Shown piece by piece: positions 43,298 to 52,594 of a DNA stretch of 64,000 bases. This stretch comes from an uncultured Lactobacillus sp. (GTDB lineage Bacteria; Bacillota; Bacilli; Lactobacillales; Lactobacillaceae). The notes under the pieces are model-generated. The model was given only the letters and a program-made list of their open reading frames with translations. It ran no database searches and was not told the origin of the DNA. Within the stretch, counting starts at the first letter, position 1, and the number at the start of each line of letters is the position of its first letter. Both the position numbers and the translations under genes were made by a program. The stretch is from positions 1-64,000 of the forward strand of contig CAJUNC010000007.1 in assembly GCA_910587695.1 (NCBI GenBank). The letters run 5' to 3'.

Positions 43298-44611
43298 GTG
43301 AAAACTGCATTAGATAATTTTTTTGATCTGACCGGTCTTAAAACCAACGTAAAACGCGAGATCCTTGCTGGTTTTACGACCTTCATCTCAATGGCATATA
43401 TTTTATTTGTCAACCCTGAGATCTTAGGTGCTTCTGGTATGGACAAAGGCGCGGTCTTTACCGCAACGGCCCTAGCTAGTGCGATCGGCTGTTTATTGAT
43501 GGGGCTTTTAGCCAAGTATCCGATCGCTACTGCTCCAAGTCTTGGGATCAATGCCTTCTTTGCTTACTCAGTTTGTATCGGGATGAACATTCCATGGCAA
43601 ACCACTTTAGCTGGTGTGTTCGTAGCTTCGGTGATCTTTTTACTTATCACTGTTTTTAAATTGCGTGAGTTGATCATTGATGCCATTCCAGCTGATCTAA
43701 AGGCAGCGATCTCAGCTGGGATCGGCTTATTTATCGCCTTTATCGGCCTCCAAGGTGGTGGTTTGATCGTTGCTAACAAATCTACGCTCGTTGGCTTAGG
43801 GAGTTTTTCTGGCTCAACTTGGGTCACAGTCTTTGGCTTGATCATCGTTTCGATCCTAATGGTCATGCGAGTTCCTGGGGCTATCTTTATCGGGATGGTC
43901 CTTTCAGCGATCTTTGGCATCGCAACAGGCAATATTCAAATGCCCCATGCTTTTGTAGCACCAGCACCAAGCATGCATCAAACTTTTTTAGTTGCATTAT
44001 CACACCTAAAAGATATCAATACACTGCAAATGTGGGTCGTAGTGATCACTTTCTTATTGGTCACCTTCTTTGACACAGCTGGAACTTTGATCGCTTTAGC
44101 TCAACAAGCTGGCTTCTTACAAAATAACAAGATGCCTCGAGTCGGGAAAGCCTTGATGTCTGATTCGACCGCCATGCTCTTTGGTTCACTTTTTGGAACT
44201 TCCCCAGTGGGGGCTTATGTTGAATCTTCCGCCGGGATCGCAGTTGGAGGACGTTCCGGTTTGACCGCTGTTACGACTGGGCTCTGCTTTATCTTAGGGC
44301 TATTCTTCTCACCTCTTTTGACAGTGGCAACTTCGCAAGTTACCGCTCCTGCTTTGATCATCGTTGGTGTTTTGATGGCACAAAGCATGGCCCGGGTAAC
44401 TTGGACTAGACTTGAGATCGCGATCCCAGCCTTTCTGATCGTCGCTGGGATGCCGCTTACTTATAGCATCTCAGATGGATTAGCTCTTGGATTCATCGCT
44501 TATCCGATCACGATGATCGCAGCGCGTAAAGGTAAAGAAGTTCCTGCTTTGATGTATGTTTTATTCTTTGTCTTTGTGATCTTCTTTTGGGTCTTAAACA
44601 TCGAAAAATAA
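43298..44611 (+). CDS. NCS2 family purine permease (AzgA/PbuG type)
   Basis: 437 residues with about 13 hydrophobic segments. The family blocks TTFISMAYILFVNPEIL, PSLGINAFFAYSV, FDTAGTLIALAQQAG and the ESSAGIAVGGRSGLTAVTTG block mark the guanine/hypoxanthine/adenine-specific AzgA branch. It imports nucleobases with protons. GTG at 43298 lies behind GTGAGG; the earlier GTG at 43283 is part of that Shine-Dalgarno. Confidence 0.93.
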   Translation: MKTALDNFFDLTGLKTNVKREILAGFTTFISMAYILFVNPEILGASGMDKGAVFTATALASAIGCLLMGLLAKYPIATAPSLGINAFFAYSVCIGMNIPWQTTLAGVFVASVIFLLITVFKLRELIIDAIPADLKAAISAGIGLFIAFIGLQGGGLIVANKSTLVGLGSFSGSTWVTVFGLIIVSILMVMRVPGAIFIGMVLSAIFGIATGNIQMPHAFVAPAPSMHQTFLVALSHLKDINTLQMWVVVITFLLVTFFDTAGTLIALAQQAGFLQNNKMPRVGKALMSDSTAMLFGSLFGTSPVGAYVESSAGIAVGGRSGLTAVTTGLCFILGLFFSPLLTVATSQVTAPALIIVGVLMAQSMARVTWTRLEIAIPAFLIVAGMPLTYSISDGLALGFIAYPITMIAARKGKEVPALMYVLFFVFVIFFWVLNIEK

Positions 44612-44917
44612 ACAAAACGGACACTATTTTACAGAGTATCTATTTTGTTAGCTGTCGATCCGATTTTCAATATGCTTAGCAACTGTATCATTGCTTTTAT
44701 CTTGGCTAACACTAAAGACACAACAAAAAAACAGCTCTACCATTAGAAGTAAACTTTCCGATATCCTAAGAATATCAAACGCTCTGAGCTATACAGCCAA
44801 ACGTGTTGCCAATACGACCATAATAAATAAAGAGGATCCTCCCATGATGCAAGATATCATGGAAGGATCCTCTTTATTTATGCGACACTGACCGCATCGT
44901 CTTATGCTCTAAAACTT
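44612..44917. repeat. Gene-free stretch with an intergenic hairpin element
   Basis: No credible gene. At 44784-44811 it carries TCTGAGCTATACAGCC and AAACGTGTTG, the same flank as the repeats at 31 kb. Then a hairpin with 24-base arms at 44825-44848 and 44856-44879 (AAATAAAGAGGATCCT / AGGATCCTCTTTATTT at the ends) and the right flank ATGCGACACTGACCGCAT. The hairpin can terminate oppF on the minus strand and the purine permease on the plus strand. Confidence 0.8.
44825..44879. terminator. Bidirectional hairpin terminator after oppF and the purine permease
   Basis: AAATAAAGAGGATCCT...CCATGAT / ATCATGG...AGGATCCTCTTTATTT around a seven-base loop. The core differs in sequence from the 31-kb hairpin although the flanks are related. 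Confidence 0.78.
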
Positions 44918-45871
44918 TTATTTTTCGTAGCTGGCAGCTTTAGCTTGATACATTGCGATCTCATCTTCAGAACAACGAACATAATGTCCCGGCGTGATCT
45001 CATGTAACTTGCGTGGCTTGCCTTGCTTATCGTCTTCGATCGAAGCATCGTATTCTTTTTGCTTACGATTGCGTTCAAATTCTGGATCTGGCTCAGGCAC
45101 AGCTGAGATCAAACTAGCTGTGTAATCATGCAATGGCTTATTGTAAACATCATCTGCTGGTCCCACTTCCAACAAACGACCATAATGCATAACACCGATC
45201 CGATCTGAAATGTACTTCACCATGGAAAGGTCATGTGCGATGAAGAGATAGGTCAGCCCCTTTTCTTCTTGCAATTCCTTCAATAAGTTGACGACCTGCG
45301 CTTGGATCGAAACATCCAACGCTGAGATCGGTTCGTCAGCGATGATAAAACGAGGTTCGACCGCTAAAGCACGTGCGATCCCGATCCGTTGGCGTTGTCC
45401 ACCTGAAAATTCGTGGGGATAACGGCTAGCGTGATCTTTGTTCAACCCAACTGTTTCTAAGAGTTCTTCGACTTTAGCCCGACGTTCCTCTTTATTTTTA
45501 GCTAGGCCGTGGATATCGATCCCTTCAGCGATGATATCTTCAACTGTCATCCGAGGATTCAAAGAAGCATATGGATCTTGGAAGATCATCTGCATTTCAC
45601 GGCAAAATTCAAGGTGATCTTTACGTGAGGTCAACTTGCTGACATCTTTACCGTCAAAGAGGATCTGGCCGTCTGTTGGTTCATACAAATGGATCACGCT
45701 TCGACCAGTCGTGGTCTTACCTGAACCAGATTCACCAACTAAGCCAAACGTTTCCCCTTCATAAATGTGGAAACTAACATCATCAACGGCTTTGACCATG
45801 CTAGGTTTACCCACGCCGAAGTATTGTTTTAAGTGCTTGACTTCAAGCAATTTTTTGCGTTTTTCTGGCAT
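44918..45871 (-). CDS. oppF: Oligopeptide ABC transporter ATPase OppF
   Basis: 317 residues. Walker A GESGSGKT, signature FSGGQRQRIGIARAL, Walker B FIIADEPISALDVS, and the C-terminal oligopeptide-transporter extension (HYGRLLEVGPADDVYNKPLHDYTASLISAVPEPDP). It energises peptide import together with OppD. Last gene of the operon; AGGAGGA precedes ATG. Confidence 0.95.
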   Translation of the reverse strand: MPEKRKKLLEVKHLKQYFGVGKPSMVKAVDDVSFHIYEGETFGLVGESGSGKTTTGRSVIHLYEPTDGQILFDGKDVSKLTSRKDHLEFCREMQMIFQDPYASLNPRMTVEDIIAEGIDIHGLAKNKEERRAKVEELLETVGLNKDHASRYPHEFSGGQRQRIGIARALAVEPRFIIADEPISALDVSIQAQVVNLLKELQEEKGLTYLFIAHDLSMVKYISDRIGVMHYGRLLEVGPADDVYNKPLHDYTASLISAVPEPDPEFERNRKQKEYDASIEDDKQGKPRKLHEITPGHYVRCSEDEIAMYQAKAASYEK

Positions 45872-45888
45872 GTTAAATTCCTCCTGGT

Positions 45889-46977
45889 CTATTCAGCATC
45901 CGCATGCTTCATCACTTCTGCACGCCGATTTTTTGCAACTTCTTCTTGTTCTTGGATCTCACGCCAGATCTTTGCTCGCCGTATGATCTCTGCTGGTGGC
46001 TCGATCTGTGGTGCATCCGGGTGCAAAAGCCAAGTTGCTGCATAATGTGTATCTGACACCTTAAAGAATGGTGGTTGCTTTTTAGCATCGATCGTCATTG
46101 CATACGGATTTCTGGCTGCAAATGGGTCACCTTTTGGCGGATCTAAGAGATCTGGTGGTGTTCCTGGGATCGCTTCGAGTTTGGTACTTGAAAGTGTTGG
46201 CATCGAGTTCAATAAGCCCCAAGTATATGGGTGTTTTGGATTGTAGAAGATCTCATCTACAGTTCCATATTCAACGATCTGTCCCGCATACATTACGGCG
46301 ACCCGATCAGCCATCCCCGCAACAACACCTAAGTCGTGCGTGATAAAGATGATCGAAGTCTCGATCTTTGCTTGCAATTCTTTCATCAAGTTCAAGATCT
46401 GAGCCTGGATCGTCACATCCAAAGCGGTCGTTGGTTCGTCAGCGATCAAGATCTCAGGATAACATACCAAAGCGATCGCGATCACGATCCGTTGCCGTTG
46501 TCCACCTGAGAATTGGTGAGGATAGTTATTGAAGCGTTTTTCAGCATTGGTGATCCCAACTAATTTCAAGATCTCTAGTGCTTGCGCCATTGCTTTTTTC
46601 TTATCCATGTTCTTATGGACCATCAAAGGTTCCGCAATTTGACGTCCGATCTTCATGGTTGGATCAAGGGAAGTCATCGGATCTTGGAAGATCATTGCGA
46701 TATCTTTCCCACGGATCTTTTGCATCTCTTTTTCAGATTTCTTCAGAAGATCTTGTCCTTGGAACATGATCGAACCACCAACCACTTCGGCATTACTTGC
46801 TAACAAGCCCATAATACTCTTAGTTGTGACCGATTTACCTGAACCGGATTCACCTACGATGGCTAACGTTTCACCTTTATTCAAATGAAAACTCACATCG
46901 CGAATGGCTTTAACATCACCCGCATAGGTATGGAAATTGATTTTAAGGTTTTTAACATCTAAAATTCGTTCAGCCAT
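45889..46977 (-). CDS. oppD: Oligopeptide ABC transporter ATPase OppD
   Basis: 362 residues. Walker A GESGSGKS, Q-loop FQDPMTSLDPT, signature FSGGQRQRIVIAIAL, Walker B ILIADEPTTALDVT, followed by the family C-terminal extension (PHTYTWGLLNSMP region). It is 8 bases after oppC and 17 bases before oppF. Confidence 0.95.
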   Translation of the reverse strand: MAERILDVKNLKINFHTYAGDVKAIRDVSFHLNKGETLAIVGESGSGKSVTTKSIMGLLASNAEVVGGSIMFQGQDLLKKSEKEMQKIRGKDIAMIFQDPMTSLDPTMKIGRQIAEPLMVHKNMDKKKAMAQALEILKLVGITNAEKRFNNYPHQFSGGQRQRIVIAIALVCYPEILIADEPTTALDVTIQAQILNLMKELQAKIETSIIFITHDLGVVAGMADRVAVMYAGQIVEYGTVDEIFYNPKHPYTWGLLNSMPTLSSTKLEAIPGTPPDLLDPPKGDPFAARNPYAMTIDAKKQPPFFKVSDTHYAATWLLHPDAPQIEPPAEIIRRAKIWREIQEQEEVAKNRRAEVMKHADAE

Positions 46978-46985
46978 ACTACAAC

Positions 46986-48011
46986 CTACCTTCTAGTTTT
47001 TGGATCAAATGCATCGCGGAGACCGTCACCTAACAAGTTAAATGAGATCATCAACACACACAAGACGATCGCTGGATACCACATTTGATATGGTAAGAAT
47101 TGGAAATTCTTTTGTCCTTCATTCAATAACACCCCAAGGGACGTTTCTGGAGCTGAGATCCCGATCCCGATAAAGCTCAAGAAAGCTTCAAAGAAGATCG
47201 CAGTTGGGATCGTGTACATCGTTTGGATGATGATGATACTTGATAAGTTTGGCACCAAGTGTTTCCAAGCGATCTTAGTTGGGGATTGCCCTAACGTTCG
47301 CGCTGCCAAAACATATTCTTGGCTCTTTAACTGGAGCGTCTCGGCCCGGATCATCCGCGCCATCGTCGTCCAACTAGAGATCGCGATCGCCAAAATGATC
47401 GATCCGATACCTGGTTTGAAGACCACCAACATCAAAACAACAATGACTAAACTTGGGATGGAGGAGATAACTTCGATGATCCGCTGCATCACGTTATCCG
47501 TCCTGCCACCCTTCCAACCCGATACGATCCCGTACGTGACCCCGATCGTCAAGTCAAAGAAGGTAGCAACTAAAGCAACGATCAAGGAGATCTTGGTCCC
47601 ATAAACGATCCGTTGAGCCAAAGAACGCCCTAAATAATCAGTACCCATAACAAAGTATTTGTCTTTAGATACGCCAGCTTGCGCATATTTATCGACCCAA
47701 GCATCGCCGACTTTAGCCTTACCATTGAGCCCATTGATATTTACGCCGGGGATCTTGGCTGGTAAGTTAGCATATTGTGGTTGTGATTTGACCAAAGTAT
47801 CGCGGTTGACAAATGGTGTCGAACCAAACGCTACAACGATCATAAATAAAATGATAAAGAGCGAAATGACCGCCCCTTTATTCTTCTTCAAACGGCGCCA
47901 TGCATCTTGGGTAAACGTCAAGGAAGGCGCAGCAATTTTTTCAGCATCAAGCTCTTCTTTTACTTCTAAAGCTTGAAAATCTTCTGGTCGTAATTTCATC
48001 TTTTCTTCCAT
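46986..48011 (-). CDS. oppC: Oligopeptide ABC transporter permease OppC
   Basis: 341 residues. One N-terminal span, an outer loop (about 65-130) and five further spans with the permease EAA loop (EYVLAARTLGQSPTKIAWKHLVPN). It forms the membrane channel with OppB. ATG lies behind GAGGGCTAAGC; a second in-frame ATG four codons on is possible. Confidence 0.95.
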   Translation of the reverse strand: MEEKMKLRPEDFQALEVKEELDAEKIAAPSLTFTQDAWRRLKKNKGAVISLFIILFMIVVAFGSTPFVNRDTLVKSQPQYANLPAKIPGVNINGLNGKAKVGDAWVDKYAQAGVSKDKYFVMGTDYLGRSLAQRIVYGTKISLIVALVATFFDLTIGVTYGIVSGWKGGRTDNVMQRIIEVISSIPSLVIVVLMLVVFKPGIGSIILAIAISSWTTMARMIRAETLQLKSQEYVLAARTLGQSPTKIAWKHLVPNLSSIIIIQTMYTIPTAIFFEAFLSFIGIGISAPETSLGVLLNEGQKNFQFLPYQMWYPAIVLCVLMISFNLLGDGLRDAFDPKTRR

Positions 48012-48016
48012 AAAGC

Positions 48017-48946
48017 TTAGCCCTCGTTTCCAGCAAGTCTGATCCGCGGATCAATGATACCGTAGATGATATCCGTCAATAGGATAACCGCTACTAATCC
48101 CGCAGAAAATAGCATCGTAACCCCCATGATCGTTGGGTAGTCGTTAGTCATGATCGATTTAACGAACTGCTCCCCGATACCAGGGATCGAGAAGATATTT
48201 TCGATGACCATCGAACCTGTCATCAACGCAACCGTATATGGTCCGATCAAAGTTACTAAGGGGATCAAACTGTTACGTAAAGCGTGATGGTAAACGATCT
48301 GGAACTTGCTTAGCCCTTTAGCCTTGGCAAGCTCGATATAATCGGAATTTAGCACATCGACCATCCCAGTTCGCATAAACCTAGACGTTTCGGCAAGTGG
48401 TCCTACACCCAAGGCGATCGTTGGTAAGACTGTGTAGGCAAAGCCACCCCAATCAGCGATCGGGAACCAGCCAAGTTTCAAAGCAATGTAGTATTGGAGT
48501 AAAACAGCTAACACGAAGTTTGGGACTGATTTACCAATGATCGATAGGATCGTAACGCCAGTATCGATCCAAGTGTTACGGTTGATCGCAGCGATCGAAC
48601 CAAAGATGATCCCAAAGAAGACCCCAAAGATCATCGCTTGGATCCCTAACTGTGCTGAAGCCCCGATCCGGCTTGAGATCAAATAGGAAACTGGTTGATT
48701 ACTAAATTGGAATGATGTTCCCATGTCGCCATGTAGCATCCCCCCAATGTAGAGCAAATATTGCATCCAGATCGGTTTGTCCAAACCATATTGTTGGTTC
48801 ATGATGGCGATCTGTTCGGGTGACATTTTTTCTTGGTTTGAATATGGCGTCCCGGGCATGAGCTTCATCAAAAAGAAGGTGATAGTTGCCACTAAAAATA
48901 GCGTCAACGCCATATAGAAAACCCTTTTTAACAGGTATTTCTTCAT
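48017..48946 (-). CDS. oppB: Oligopeptide ABC transporter permease OppB
   Basis: 309 residues, six spans, N-terminal KRVFYMALTLFLVATITFFLMKLMPGTPY and the EAA loop DYIELAKAKGLSKFQIVYHHALRNSLIPL. Partner of OppC; the two genes are five bases apart. A stable hairpin lies upstream between oppA and oppB. Confidence 0.96.
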   Translation of the reverse strand: MKKYLLKRVFYMALTLFLVATITFFLMKLMPGTPYSNQEKMSPEQIAIMNQQYGLDKPIWMQYLLYIGGMLHGDMGTSFQFSNQPVSYLISSRIGASAQLGIQAMIFGVFFGIIFGSIAAINRNTWIDTGVTILSIIGKSVPNFVLAVLLQYYIALKLGWFPIADWGGFAYTVLPTIALGVGPLAETSRFMRTGMVDVLNSDYIELAKAKGLSKFQIVYHHALRNSLIPLVTLIGPYTVALMTGSMVIENIFSIPGIGEQFVKSIMTNDYPTIMGVTMLFSAGLVAVILLTDIIYGIIDPRIRLAGNEG

Positions 48947-48983
48947 ATCGTATATCCTCTCGTTTCTGAGATGTCTTTTTTGC

Positions 48984-49017
48984 CAAACAACGCAGGATGA
49001 GTATCCTGCGTTGTTTG
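48984..49017 (-). terminator. Hairpin between oppA and oppB
   Basis: CAAACAACGCAGGAT-ACTC-ATCCTGCGTTGTTTG on the minus strand, perfect 15-bp arms. It is followed by GCAAAAAAG rather than a T-run, so it more likely protects the oppA mRNA 3' end or terminates only partly. Confidence 0.75.
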
Positions 49018-49065
49018 ATATTTTAAATCATTTTAAGTCTGAACTTATCTATCGTCAACTAAAAT

Positions 49066-50703
49066 TTAGTTACCTGAGATATAAGCTTCCTTAAAGTTGT
49101 AGTTTACACCAGATGAGTTATAAATAACATTTTTTACAGATGGTTTTAACATCCAAGCTTGTGTCCGTTGGTAAAGTGGCACGACACCTTCATCATTCAT
49201 CAAGATCTTTTCAGCTTGCACTAAGTCATCCCAACGCTTAGCAGGATCGCTAGCATCAGTTGTCTTAGAAGCTTCGATCAAGCGATCATATTCTTCATTT
49301 TTCCATTTACCAGCGTTCAATGAGTTATCAGATGTCATTAAGTCTAAAAATGAGATCGGATCAGCAAAATCAGCGTTCCAAAGCGAGATAACTACATCAA
49401 AATCACCAGACGTTGCACGAGCTAAACGCGTCTTAAACGGTACATTTGACACGTTTACCTTTACTTTATCTGAACCAAAAGCATCCGTCAAAGCACTTTG
49501 TAAGAATTCAGTCGACTTCTTAGCACCATCAGTATCGTCTGACAAGACAGAAAATTCGATCTTGTCTTTTCCTAATTCCTTCAAGCCTTCTTCAAAGAGC
49601 TTCTTAGCATCTTTTTCATCGTAATCAACAGCTGATTTTACATAAGCTGCATCAACAAAATCTTTGCCGTCACGCTCAGCTAAACCACTTGAAACAAAGC
49701 CTTTAGCCGGCGTAGAAGAACCAGCTAAAACTTGTTTAACGAATTGATCACGATCGATCGCTTTTGAAATAGCTTGGCGGATCTTTAAGTTTTTGAATTC
49801 TTCTTTAGTTTGATTCAACTGAAGATATGCTGTCGTTGCTTCTTTACGTTCTAAGTAACCTGTTTGCCCCTTTAATTGGCGTGCTTGTTCAGAACTTAAG
49901 ACCGTAGCATCAACTTTACCAGATTGGTATAAGTTATAAGCTGTCGTTGTTGACTTATTGACTTTATAGTTGATCTCATCTAACTTGACTTTGCTCTTAT
50001 CCCAGTAATTATCGTTTTTCTTTAACTTCCAGGAGAGATTAGAACCTGTCCAACCTTCAAGAACAAATGGTCCGTTATAAACAGCATACTTCGAAGCTGT
50101 ACCGTACTTATCGCCAAATTCTTCGACCGCTTTTTGATTTTGCGGGAAGAATATTGGGAAGCCCATCAACAGCTTAAAGTATGGGACCTGTTTTTCTAAA
50201 GTGACAACGAGCTTGTAGTCGCCATCTGCTTTGATCCCTAATTCACTTGGTTGTTTTTTACCATCAATGATGTCGTTAGCATTGGTGATCCCATCAAAAA
50301 GATATGCGTATTGTGAACCTGTCTTAGGATCGATCGTTCGTTGCCAAGAATAGACAAAATCTTTGGCAGTAACTTTATCTCCGTTAGACCACTTAGCATT
50401 ATCTCGCAAAGTAAAGGTATACGTCAGACCATCGTCGGAAACTTCAGTCTTCTTGGCGATACCAGGTTCTGTCTTAGAATTCTTACCGATACGCAAGAGT
50501 CCTTCCATTGAGTTATTGATTTGTGCAAAACTAACTGCATCGGTGGACTTAGAGAGATCCATCGAAGGTAATTCAGCAGTTTCGCTCCAATTGAGCACTT
50601 GTTTACCACTAGCACCATCATCTGAGCTCTTGCCACAAGCAGCGAGAAAAACAGCCGACAACGCCACAACAGCGCCCGCTTTGGCTAATTTAGCTAATTT
50701 CAT
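49066..50703 (-). CDS. oppA: Oligopeptide-binding lipoprotein OppA
   Basis: 545 residues from the chosen start. Lipoprotein signal: KLAKLAKAGAVVALSAVFLAAC with lipobox LAAC, so it is lipid-anchored outside. The SBP_bac_5 domain follows (SMEGLLRIGKNS..., DNAKWSNGDKVTAKDFVYSW). It captures peptides for OppBC. The frame is open to 50748, but ATG at 50703 is ten bases behind AAGGAG and starts the signal peptide. Confidence 0.96.
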   Translation of the reverse strand: MKLAKLAKAGAVVALSAVFLAACGKSSDDGASGKQVLNWSETAELPSMDLSKSTDAVSFAQINNSMEGLLRIGKNSKTEPGIAKKTEVSDDGLTYTFTLRDNAKWSNGDKVTAKDFVYSWQRTIDPKTGSQYAYLFDGITNANDIIDGKKQPSELGIKADGDYKLVVTLEKQVPYFKLLMGFPIFFPQNQKAVEEFGDKYGTASKYAVYNGPFVLEGWTGSNLSWKLKKNDNYWDKSKVKLDEINYKVNKSTTTAYNLYQSGKVDATVLSSEQARQLKGQTGYLERKEATTAYLQLNQTKEEFKNLKIRQAISKAIDRDQFVKQVLAGSSTPAKGFVSSGLAERDGKDFVDAAYVKSAVDYDEKDAKKLFEEGLKELGKDKIEFSVLSDDTDGAKKSTEFLQSALTDAFGSDKVKVNVSNVPFKTRLARATSGDFDVVISLWNADFADPISFLDLMTSDNSLNAGKWKNEEYDRLIEASKTTDASDPAKRWDDLVQAEKILMNDEGVVPLYQRTQAWMLKPSVKNVIYNSSGVNYNFKEAYISGN

Positions 50704-51098
50704 AGATTCACAACTCCTTAATAATTGCTTAATGACTCTAAGTAACATCCTACTTTAATAACTTTTGACTTAAATATATATGATAATGAAATTAAAAGCA
50801 AGCATTTATTCTAATTCAAAACGTATAAATTTATATATGTAAATTTATATCTCATTCAAAAAAAGTTGATATGCCAACGATTTTTCCATTTATTTCGGCT
50901 AATTTTTGTCTAAATTTTTTTTGGTAATTCGGAAATATTTTCGTTTATCCCTAAATTATGCACGGAATAATTCGGAATGTGCAATTAACCAAAACTGAAT
51001 CCAAAAAAAGTATTTTCTCATTTATACCTCGATCCAACTAATTTACTAGTACAGTGGTATAATTTTAGTAATATCACTTGATCAAGGGGGATCTTTAT
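50704..51098. other. AT-rich intergenic region between divergent oppA and hflX
   Basis: 395 bases without a gene. It holds the oppA promoter (50773-50801), long A/T runs, a CodY-box-like TAATTCGGAAATATT near 50925 with several mismatches, and the hflX -10 TGGTATAAT (51055-51063) with a weak -35. Two GGAAT/AATTCGG repeats near 50965-50980 form an imperfect dyad of unknown meaning. Confidence 0.6.
50773..50801 (-). promoter_or_regulatory. oppA promoter
   Basis: TTGCTT (50801-50796), 17-base spacer, TATATT (50778-50773), minus strand; leader of about 60 bases. Confidence 0.6.
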
Positions 51099-52358
51099 AT
51101 GACACCAGTTATCATTGCAGGCATCGAAAATGAACAAGAAAATTTTGACTATACGATGGCAGAACTAGCTTCTCTAGCTGAGGCTGCCAATATGGAAGTC
51201 ACCCGCCAATTCAAACAAAAACTCGAACGCCCGATCGCAGCTACTTACCTAGGCAAAGGTAAAGCCGAAGAGATCAAAACAGCCGGTACAGTGACCGACA
51301 GTCAGATCTTGATCTTAAACGACGAATTGACTCCTACGCAGATCCGAAACTTAGAAAATATCACCGAGATGCGCGTTTTAGATCGCACAGCCTTGATCTT
51401 AGAGATCTTTGCAGCGCGGGCTAAGACTAAAGAAGCCAAGCTCCAAGTTCAAGTGGCTAAACTGCAATACCAATTGCCTCGTTTGCATACTGGCCTTACC
51501 GATAAGCTCGACCAGCAGACTGCTGGGAACGCTGGTGGTGGCTATACTAACCGTGGGGCGGGTGAAACTAAGCTCGAATTGAATCGCCGGGTGATCGAAA
51601 AAAAGATCAGCGCCTTGAATAAAGAACTCAAAACGATCGACAAAGAACATCAGACCCGACGCAAACAACGCCAACGCTCTGGGATCAAGACTGCAGCGTT
51701 AGTCGGTTACACCAATGCGGGCAAATCGACCACCTTAAACGGACTCCTTCGGCTATTTGGTGAGACTAAAAACAAAGAAGTCTTTGAAAAAGATATGCTC
51801 TTCGCTACTTTAGATACATCCGTTCGCCGTCTCCGTTTTGATGACAATAAAGAGATCTTGTTAAGCGATACGGTCGGGTTTGTCTCCAAGCTGCCACACC
51901 AGTTGGTCAAAGCCTTTCATACAACTTTAGCCGAAGCCGCCAACGCCGATCTTTTAGTCCAAGTCGTCGATCTTTCCGATGAACACTATCAAGAGATGAT
52001 CGAAACGACTGAAAAAACTTTGGCAAAGATCGGAGTGACTGATATCCCGATGCTTTACGTTTTCAACAAAGCTGATAAGCTTGCTGTCAGCTACCCTAGC
52101 TTAGCCGGCAAAGAATTGACCTTCAGTGCCAAAGATGACGAATCGTTAAAAACACTAGCTGAACTGTTGAAACAAGAGCTCTTCAAGGACTATCAGACTC
52201 ATACGTATCTCATTCCATTTGCCAAGGGAAATCTCGTTGAAGAACTCAATCAAAAAGCAACCGTGCTTGAAATTAAATATCTCGCTGACGGTACTAAGAT
52301 CAAAGCCGAAGTTGCACCGGCTTTGGCTGGTCGTTTAGCTGAATATCAACTTAACTAA
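51099..52358 (+). CDS. hflX: GTPase HflX
   Basis: 419 residues. N-terminal HflX domain with ATYLGKGKAEEI and the coiled-coil linker (about 140-190, GAGETKLELNRRVIEKKISALNKELK), then the GTPase domain: G1 GYTNAGKST, G3 DTVGF, G4 NKAD. It rescues stalled or heat-damaged ribosomes by splitting them. ATG at 51099 lies behind AAGGGGGA; the frame extends seven codons further up to a poor start. Confidence 0.95.
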   Translation: MTPVIIAGIENEQENFDYTMAELASLAEAANMEVTRQFKQKLERPIAATYLGKGKAEEIKTAGTVTDSQILILNDELTPTQIRNLENITEMRVLDRTALILEIFAARAKTKEAKLQVQVAKLQYQLPRLHTGLTDKLDQQTAGNAGGGYTNRGAGETKLELNRRVIEKKISALNKELKTIDKEHQTRRKQRQRSGIKTAALVGYTNAGKSTTLNGLLRLFGETKNKEVFEKDMLFATLDTSVRRLRFDDNKEILLSDTVGFVSKLPHQLVKAFHTTLAEAANADLLVQVVDLSDEHYQEMIETTEKTLAKIGVTDIPMLYVFNKADKLAVSYPSLAGKELTFSAKDDESLKTLAELLKQELFKDYQTHTYLIPFAKGNLVEELNQKATVLEIKYLADGTKIKAEVAPALAGRLAEYQLN

Positions 52359-52408
52359 AAATAGGCGTATTTCTTCTTTTGTAAAAGCAAGAAATGCGTC
52401 TATTTTTT
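52357..52408 (+). terminator. Terminator after hflX
   Basis: AAAAATAGGCGTATTTCTT / AAGAAATGCGTCTATTTTTT, long stem and T-run. The 190 bases that follow, to the permease start, are AT-rich and show only a possible promoter near 52560. Confidence 0.9.
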
Positions 52409-52594
52409 ATCACATATCTATAAATATGATCGAATCAACAGTATTTTTTAGCTACTATATCAAATGATCATTCCTATCTTAATTTGTAGACGATCTTGCT
52501 TAAAAAAATTATATGAAATTCTAAAATAAACTTTCTTTAAAATCTAAAATATGCTAACTTTTATCTTAAATACTATAAATAAGGTTGGTAATCT

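Noticed and set aside
44691..44891. 66-codon plus-strand frame after the purine permease
   Set aside because: It crosses the intergenic hairpin element, has no ribosome-binding site and its composition is not protein-like.
50915..50940. CodY box upstream of oppA
   Set aside because: TAATTCGGAAATATT deviates at several positions from AATTTTCWGAAAATT and is far upstream of the promoter; a binding assay would be needed.
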